Below, one piece after another: positions 7,783 through 11,393 of a stretch of 11,393 nt of DNA; positions within the stretch are counted from its first letter, which is position 1; every line of letters begins with the position of its first letter. Made by a program: the position numbers and the translations under genes. The stretch is from Rhizobiaceae bacterium (GTDB lineage Bacteria > Pseudomonadota > Alphaproteobacteria > Rhizobiales > Rhizobiaceae). The notes beneath the pieces were generated by a model, which was not told the DNA's origin, ran no database searches, and saw nothing but the letters and a program-made list of their open reading frames with translations. The DNA lies in assembly GCA_028865845.1 (NCBI GenBank), contig JAGWJK010000057.1, positions 1-11,393 on the forward strand, read 5' to 3'.

Positions 7783-8708
7783 GCGTGCCTCCCGGAAAGC
7801 CGGATACGCGGATCGATGACGCTATAGAGGACGTCAGCGAGAAGATTGAGTAGGATTGCGACGGCTGCGCCGATCAGGACCACGCCCTGAACGATCGGGA
7901 AGTCACGGGCGCTGATCGCCTGTATCGTCAATTGGCCGAGGCCGGGCCACGCGAATACCGTTTCGATGATGATCGCCCCCGTCAGCAGATTGGCGATTTC
8001 GAGCGCCGAGATCGTCACCAGCGGCACGGCGGCATTGCGCAGCAGGTGGCGCAGGACGATGCGCGCCATCGACAGGCCCTTGGCATGGCCCGTGCGCACA
8101 TAATCCTTTTCCAGCTCATCGAGAACGGAAGTGCGGGCGACGCGGGCAAAGGTCGCCATCGACAGAAAGCCGAGCGCAAAGGCCGGCATCAGCAGGCTTG
8201 CAACACCATTTGCCCCGGATGTCGGAAGCCAGCGCAGGATCACGCCGAACAGCATGATCAGCAGAACCGACGTCCAGAAGGTCGGCATCGACTGACCGAC
8301 GAGCACGAAGCCCATCAGCCAGCGGGATTCCCATGAGTGACGGCGCACGGCGATGAGTACACCGACCGGCACGCCGATGCCGATCGCCACCACCAGGGCG
8401 CCAGCCGCAAGCGACAGCGTGTAGGGCACACGGCTGGCGATGATATCGATCACCGGCAGGTGCTGCACATAAGATTGCCCGAGATCGAAGCGGAGCAGGC
8501 CAGCCAGAAACTGGAGATATTGAACGTAGAGCGGCTGGTCGAAGCCGAGAGCGATGCGCAGCGTCTCGATATCGGCTTTGGACGCATCCGGCGGCACCAG
8601 CAGCAGCACCGGATCGCCGGTGAGGCGCTGCAGGAAGAAGACGAGCGTCACCACCCCGAACAGAGCGATCACGGCCTGCAACAGACGCTTGGCGATAAAT
8701 GCAGGCAC
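7779..8708 (-). CDS. Dpp/Opp-type ABC transporter permease (DppB-like), GTG start
   Basis: Inner-membrane permease of 309 residues, first of the transporter genes in the operon. Features: N-terminal helix at about 8-26, the DppB segment LGFDQPLYVQYLQFLAGLL (about 53-71) and FDLGQSY, then five further membrane segments. The coupling loop DYVRTGHAKGLSMARIVLRH is at about 199-218 and the protein ends in YSVIDPRIRL. The start codon is GTG (8708-8706) with AGGGA seven bases upstream. The gene follows the regulator after 45 bases with no promoter that I can recognise in the gap, so it may be co-transcribed with the regulator. Confidence 0.94.
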   Translation of the reverse strand: MPAFIAKRLLQAVIALFGVVTLVFFLQRLTGDPVLLLVPPDASKADIETLRIALGFDQPLYVQYLQFLAGLLRFDLGQSYVQHLPVIDIIASRVPYTLSLAAGALVVAIGIGVPVGVLIAVRRHSWESRWLMGFVLVGQSMPTFWTSVLLIMLFGVILRWLPTSGANGVASLLMPAFALGFLSMATFARVARTSVLDELEKDYVRTGHAKGLSMARIVLRHLLRNAAVPLVTISALEIANLLTGAIIIETVFAWPGLGQLTIQAISARDFPIVQGVVLIGAAVAILLNLLADVLYSVIDPRIRLSGRHA

Positions 8709-8753
8709 GACCTATTCCCTTTGTTACGGGTCTCGGATTGATGCGGAGCGGCG

Positions 8754-9542
8754 CTAGCTCGTCCGCTTGGGATTGGTTTCGCTCTTGCCCCGAACGGTTG
8801 CGGAAAGATCCGTTGCTGGGGCTGTTTTCGACTTCTTCGTCGGCGATGCCATGGCTGATGCGTCCGATTCCAGAAAGCGGGTTTGCGTAAAGCGTGCGAA
8901 GGCTTCGCAGGCTTCCATCAGGAATTCGGTCGCCGCGATCGTTCGGCCCGAGCGCTTGGCTTCGACGAAGGCGCTCCAGTCGGTCACCGGCAGTTTCGAG
9001 CCGCCTTTCGCTTCCATGAAAGTGAGATATCGATCCGATTTGTCCCAGAGATTTTCGAGCCAGCCGGCAATCAGCGGCGCCTTCATGTTCATCGTCAGGA
9101 GATGCCGTATCTGCCGGTCGTAACGTCGCGCCGAAACGATATCCTCGCCAAGGCCCTGCGCTTGAGCGGCAGCGAGCGCCGCATGCATGTTCGACAGCGT
9201 CTCCAGCCGCATGAATTCGTCGGAAGAGAGCTCCACATCGCCAAGCAACGGTTCAAGCTGCCGGCGGCCGAGAATGATTTCACGCAGGCCGATGGCGCTG
9301 ATGGACGCGACCTTCCAGCCGCTGCGCGGCTGGGAGGAGACGAATCCCAAATGCGCCAGGCGGCCGAGGGCGGCGCGGACGATGCCGCGGCCGACGCGGT
9401 AGTCCCTGCAGATCTCGATTTCGGAAAGCCTTTCGCCCGGTGCGAGCGCGCCGGAGATGATGGCGTACTTCAATTTATCTTCGGCGATCGCAACCGTATC
9501 GGGCGCGCCGGACGACAGGAAGGGGCTTTGTGTATCAAACAT
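8754..9542 (-). CDS. GntR-family transcriptional regulator with FCD domain, metal-site ligands missing
   Basis: A 262-residue regulator. A winged helix at about residues 17-80 carries the GntR signature (IISGALAPGERLSE, then VGRGIVRAALGRLAHLGFV). An all-helical FCD ligand domain occupies about 85-222. FCD domains usually bind metal with one Asp and three His. Here Asp142 is kept, but the expected His positions appear to be Arg146 (a His sits one later), Trp189 and Cys212, so the metal site looks lost. The last 35-40 residues are a polar, basic, low-complexity tail. The ATG at 9542 is the only usable start: an in-frame TAG lies three codons upstream and the next Met is near residue 111. No Shine-Dalgarno is visible before it, and a perfect inverted repeat begins 4 bases upstream. 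It probably controls itself and the transporter/enzyme genes that follow. Confidence 0.88.
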   Translation of the reverse strand: MFDTQSPFLSSGAPDTVAIAEDKLKYAIISGALAPGERLSEIEICRDYRVGRGIVRAALGRLAHLGFVSSQPRSGWKVASISAIGLREIILGRRQLEPLLGDVELSSDEFMRLETLSNMHAALAAAQAQGLGEDIVSARRYDRQIRHLLTMNMKAPLIAGWLENLWDKSDRYLTFMEAKGGSKLPVTDWSAFVEAKRSGRTIAATEFLMEACEAFARFTQTRFLESDASAMASPTKKSKTAPATDLSATVRGKSETNPKRTS

Positions 9543-9546
9543 GTCA

Positions 9547-9586
9547 TGAAACTAACATCTCAGTTTCAAGAATTGAAGTGTCAGAT
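9547..9586 (-). promoter_or_regulatory. Operator-like element A at the regulator start codon
   Basis: TGAAACT (9547-9553) and AGTTTCA (9562-9568) form a perfect 7-bp inverted repeat around an 8-base centre, ending 4 bases from the regulator ATG. The next bases contain a second symmetry, TTCAA-N3-TTGAA (9565-9577). The stretch 9549-9586 recurs inverted at 10988-11025 with 31 of 38 bases identical. On the minus strand CTGACA (9584-9579) could be a -35 hexamer, but the -10 match is weak. The position fits autoregulation by the GntR protein; binding itself is inferred. Confidence 0.55.
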
Positions 9587-9628
9587 TTGCGCAAAGCACT
9601 TCCAAACGAAAGATTTCTGCTAAAGGAA

Positions 9629-9654
9629 CACCCGCCTGGAGAAAATTGGCGGTG
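9629..9654 (-). terminator. Hairpin, possible terminator of minus-strand transcripts from the OsmC gene
   Basis: CACC(C)GCC at 9629-9636 pairs with GGCGGTG at 9648-9654 (7 pairs, one bulged C, 11-base loop). On the minus strand it is followed by TTCCTTT, only a weak U-rich run. It lies between the OsmC gene and the regulator gene, where a boundary between two same-strand units is expected. Confidence 0.3.
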
Positions 9655-9695
9655 CTAACGGCGGCGTCGTCGAGAGGAGAGGTGCCGAAGGAGCC

Positions 9696-9730
9696 GCGGG
9701 CGGCTTATGCTGTTAAGCATAGCGCGCCGC
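9696..9730. other. Long GC-rich stem-loop between the OsmC and regulator genes
   Basis: TATGCT (9706-9711) and AGCATA (9716-9721) form a perfect stem around GTTA. It extends outward through GC-rich bases to 9696/9730 with single-base bulges at 9698, 9705 and 9724, about 14 pairs in all. There is no U-tract on either side. It could be a REP-like element, an RNA processing or stability structure, or part of a small RNA; nothing in the sequence decides. Confidence 0.4.
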
Positions 9731-9785
9731 AGTACTCCTCGCAGTCCCGTCCATCAGCCTGAAAAGCATGCCTGAGCCTTTGAGC

Positions 9786-9801
9786 CCAGGCACTTGCCTG
9801 G
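9786..9801 (-). terminator. Short hairpin just after the OsmC stop codon
   Basis: CCAGGC (9786-9791) and GCCTGG (9796-9801) form a perfect 6-bp stem with loop ACTT, starting 3 bases past the stop codon. An alternative pairing of the same CCAGGC strand with GCCTG upstream (from about 9770) is possible. It lacks a U-tract, so function as a terminator is doubtful. Confidence 0.25.
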
Positions 9802-9803
9802 CG

Positions 9804-10349
9804 TCAAGCCGCGTCGGCTGCCGGGGGCTGTTGGTGGTCGATACGCCCCTTGATCTCCGTTCCCCGCTTGAGCAGGTTGAGGATGGGGCAGAATTTCTCG
9901 ACGGTCGCCTGCAGTCGGGCAATATTCTCCGCACTTGCGGGCGACACGAGCGTCACCGTGTAAGCGATATCGTGGGGATAGACCGGGATATCCTCATGTC
10001 CTTCGGAGCCGCCGCGCGGGTCCATATTCGCAGAAACTTCCGCATGAATGGATTCCAGAGGCACGCCCTGGTCGGATGCGTGAATGAGGAAGGTATGCGT
10101 CAAGCAACTGGAAAGCGCGCCCAGCAGCAATTCCGGCGACGACGGGCCAAGATTATAGCCGGCAAAATCGGTGGGACTGTCCGAGATCACCTGAAAATCC
10201 CGGATTCGAATGCGCCGCACGCCGCTGCGCCCCTCGGCACTTGCGCTCGCCTTCATCGTGGCGAAGCCCAGTTCGCCGGCCTTTACCCGAGCGCGCCGGC
10301 TCAAAAGTGCCGAGCGTTTCTGGCCTAGATATTCATTCAAGTTTGTCAT
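9804..10349 (-). CDS. OsmC/Ohr-family protein
   Basis: A 181-residue protein of the OsmC family, small dimeric cytoplasmic proteins of which many reduce organic or fatty-acid hydroperoxides through a Cys pair. Evidence: the PSSPELLLGALSSCLTHT segment with Cys82, and EKFCPILNLL with Cys154, which match the two family Cys positions, plus the ISDSPTDFAGYNLGP stretch before the first Cys. About 30 N-terminal residues precede the core, and the C-terminal end is Ala/Pro-rich. The start is supported by GGAGG nine bases upstream of the ATG. It is not obviously linked to the transporter operon and probably has its own promoter in the AT-rich region at 10430-10480. Whether it is a peroxidase or an OsmC-like protein of other function cannot be told. 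Confidence 0.88.
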   Translation of the reverse strand: MTNLNEYLGQKRSALLSRRARVKAGELGFATMKASASAEGRSGVRRIRIRDFQVISDSPTDFAGYNLGPSSPELLLGALSSCLTHTFLIHASDQGVPLESIHAEVSANMDPRGGSEGHEDIPVYPHDIAYTVTLVSPASAENIARLQATVEKFCPILNLLKRGTEIKGRIDHQQPPAADAA

Positions 10350-10429
10350 TGCCGCGATCCTCCATGTCGATCAAGGTCGGCCGAAACGGGCATGTGCAGC
10401 TGCCGGGATGTCGGTCGATCGATCACCTT

Positions 10430-10480
10430 ATATCCATGTCATAATAGTTTAGTCTATAAAAATTATAGATTTTATTAGAG
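10430..10480 (-). promoter_or_regulatory. AT-rich probable promoter region with a perfect palindrome upstream of the OsmC gene
   Basis: TCTATAA (10453-10459) and TTATAGA (10463-10469) form a perfect 7-bp inverted repeat around AAA, in a stretch much richer in A/T than its surroundings. On the minus strand TATTAT (10446-10441) is a plausible -10 for the OsmC gene about 90 bases away; no good -35 is seen. The palindrome could be a repressor site of the MarR/OhrR kind, by analogy with ohr genes. The rest of 10350-10623 holds no gene that I can support. Confidence 0.35.
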
Positions 10481-10623
10481 GAAACCCCGCAAGAATCCGA
10501 GCGTGGCAAAACCATAAATTTCCCCGATTAAACAGCCTCTTGGTTCATTCTTCCTTTAGTGCACAAAAATAGTAGATAATATCGCTCGCCTGATCGAACA
10601 TCACGACGTGAGAGGCAAGAGCC

Positions 10624-10800
10624 ATGAGCGCGGTAAGATATTTTGGGCGTCTGCGGAGCCTGCGCGAGCAACTCGAAGCGCGGCTGCTGCTCCATGAGGA
10701 GAGGCATTGCTTCGGCGAGGGCGATATCGATGACGGCACGACACGCGATCTGAAAGAGCGCATCTCGGAATTGTCCCGGCAGATGTCGCGGAGAAACTGA
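10624..10800 (+). CDS. Small 58-residue protein of unknown function
   Basis: An open frame ATG-TGA of 58 codons. AGAGG sits eight bases before the ATG, and an in-frame TGA four codons upstream fixes the start. About 72% of codons end in G or C, as in the neighbouring genes, and this supports real coding. The product begins MSAVRYFGRLRSLREQLEAR, continues with an acidic stretch (EGDIDDG) and ends with an amphipathic, charged helix-like segment (DLKERISELSRQMSRRN). There is no signal peptide or membrane segment, and one Cys near residue 29. I do not recognise the family. It could be a small regulatory or stress protein; overlapping minus-strand frames here are Ser/Arg-rich and look like shadows. 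Confidence 0.45.
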   Translation: MSAVRYFGRLRSLREQLEARLLLHEERHCFGEGDIDDGTTRDLKERISELSRQMSRRN

Positions 10801-10987
10801 AAACCCATCTTTTCGGCCGGCTGCCCGACTCGAGAAAAGCGCGCGTTGCCGATGAGATCGAGACCTATTTCCCTGCAGGACGCACGGATGCGGCGGACCC
10901 GAATTTTGGGCGTGCATGAAAATGCGCGCGTTTCTCTCGCAGCGACTGCAATGAAAAAATTCTCCACTAGAAATATAGACATTAAAC

Positions 10988-11027
10988 AACTGATGCTTCA
11001 GTTTGTGAAATTGAGATGTTAGTTTGA
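10988..11027 (+). promoter_or_regulatory. Operator-like element B, second copy of the regulator-adjacent element
   Basis: Read on the plus strand, 10988-11025 matches the minus strand of 9586-9549 at 31 of 38 positions, including 14 consecutive bases (11012-11025). Internal symmetries: AACTGA-N4-TCAGTT perfect at 10988-11003, and TGAAATT-N8-AGTTTGA imperfect at 11006-11027. It has the same orientation relative to the rightmost gene as element A has to the GntR gene, but lies about 285 bases before that start codon. It is probably an operator and/or promoter of the same regulon. Confidence 0.5.
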
Positions 11028-11048
11028 ATCCATTGTACTGCTCGATGC

Positions 11049-11073
11049 CCATGCAGGCGGGAACGCCTCATGG
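11049..11073 (+). other. Hairpin with GGAA tetraloop downstream of element B
   Basis: CCATG (11049-11053) pairs with CATGG (11069-11073), and AGGCG (11055-11059) with CGCCT (11064-11068), with a single bulged C at 11054 and a GNRA-type loop GGAA. It would lie in the 5' leader if transcription starts near element B. There is no U-tract, so it is not an obvious terminator. Confidence 0.35.
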
Positions 11074-11311
11074 TTCTGAGGCCGAAATTCTGATCGCCGT
11101 TCGATCCCCAGGGGTCGGCGGCGACGCGATTGAGTGATGTTTCTGGGGAAGGGCGGATTTCGCGCGTCTTGGTGGTCATGCGCGCATGCTCGTTTCGATC
11201 CCGATCCGGAATGCCGGCGATTGTCATGCCGGACCGGACGCAAATTCTTAGGACGAAATCTCTTTGGCATATCCCCGTCGGGAATAGCCCTTTTCAAAAA
11301 GGACGTGGCAG

Positions 11312-11393
11312 ATGAAGACAATGAAGGCTTTGGCAATTGCAATCTTGCTCGGTGCGGCCGCACCGCTGCCGACCTATGCCGCCGCAAAGGATA
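11312..11393 (+). CDS. N-terminus of a secreted or periplasmic protein (partial, runs off the window)
   Basis: Only 27 codons are visible. They encode a clear Sec signal peptide: Lys at 2 and 5, a hydrophobic core (ALAIAILLGAAA) and an Ala-rich end with probable cleavage near TYA-AAKD. AGGA lies eight bases before the ATG at 11312; a second ATG three codons later is possible. The product could be an ABC solute-binding protein or any other exported protein; the visible part does not say which. The element at 10988-11027, shared with the GntR gene, lies upstream and may govern it. Confidence 0.7.
   Translation, partial: MKTMKALAIAILLGAAAPLPTYAAAKD

Larger units (their letters stand above)
10801..11311. 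other. Gene-poor stretch between the small ORF and the rightmost gene
   Basis: No convincing gene is seen. One plus-strand frame (10734-10919) stays open past the small ORF and reads plausibly (PADVAEKLKTHLFGRLPDS, later DEIETYFPAGRTD) but has no start codon. It could be a decayed or frameshifted extension. The stretch also holds the repeated element at 10988-11027 and the hairpin at 11049-11073, listed separately. The minus-strand frames across 10528-11052 give low-complexity products and are not supported. Confidence 0.4.

Noticed and set aside
9540..10443. CATGTCAT shared by 9540-9547 and 10435-10442
   Set aside because: Only eight bases; similarity does not extend into the operator-like element, so chance is sufficient.
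10528..11052. Minus-strand open frames of 174 and 145 codons
   Set aside because: Ser/Arg/Cys-rich products with no recognisable domain, opposite a better-supported plus-strand small ORF and overlapping the repeated element.
1..11393. Search for tRNA/rRNA genes, CRISPR arrays, transposases or integrases
   Set aside because: No cloverleaf-like gene, regularly spaced repeats or mobile-element protein was seen in any frame.

Overview
The base composition (GC-rich, strong G/C third-position preference) and the gene families point to an alphaproteobacterium, most likely Rhizobiales (Rhizobium, Agrobacterium or Ensifer type). This is a judgement from style, because no taxonomic marker gene is present. 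The window reads as an accessory catabolic locus, not core genome.

Positions 107-9542 hold nine genes, all on the minus strand. They are tightly packed and probably form one operon, read from high to low coordinates: a GntR/FCD regulator (8754-9542), two Dpp/Opp-type permeases (7779-8708, 6925-7782), a short-chain dehydrogenase (6128-6919), a CE4/HpPgdA-type deacetylase-fold amidohydrolase (5189-6109), a gamma-glutamyltransferase-family Ntn hydrolase (3651-5192), two Dpp/Opp-type ATPases (2683-3654, 1682-2686) and a periplasmic solute-binding protein (107-1609). A good intrinsic terminator (9-41) closes the run. Four junctions are exact 4-base ATGA stop/start overlaps. A complete five-component peptide-type importer is therefore interleaved with three cytoplasmic enzymes. 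The simplest reading is that a small amide-, imide- or peptide-like compound is bound in the periplasm, imported whole, hydrolysed by the CE4-type and Ntn hydrolases and oxidised or reduced by the SDR, under control of the GntR protein. The substrate cannot be read from sequence. The Ntn hydrolase keeps its catalytic Thr but appears to have lost the residues that hold a gamma-glutamyl group, so the standard label is probably wrong.

Positions 9543-9803 are a gene-free stretch with a strong inverted repeat beside the regulator start codon and three hairpins. An OsmC-family protein lies at 9804-10349 (minus). Positions 10350-10623 are an AT-rich divergent intergenic region with a perfect 7-bp palindrome. 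A 58-residue small protein at 10624-10800 (plus) has a good ribosome binding site and coding-like codon use.

Positions 10801-11311 hold no convincing gene. They do carry a second copy of the regulator-adjacent element (31 of 38 bases identical, in the same orientation relative to its downstream gene) and a hairpin with a GGAA loop. The window ends inside a plus-strand gene (11312 onward) of which only a signal peptide is visible. The duplicated element suggests that the GntR protein, or another factor, controls both its own operon and a rightward transcription unit.
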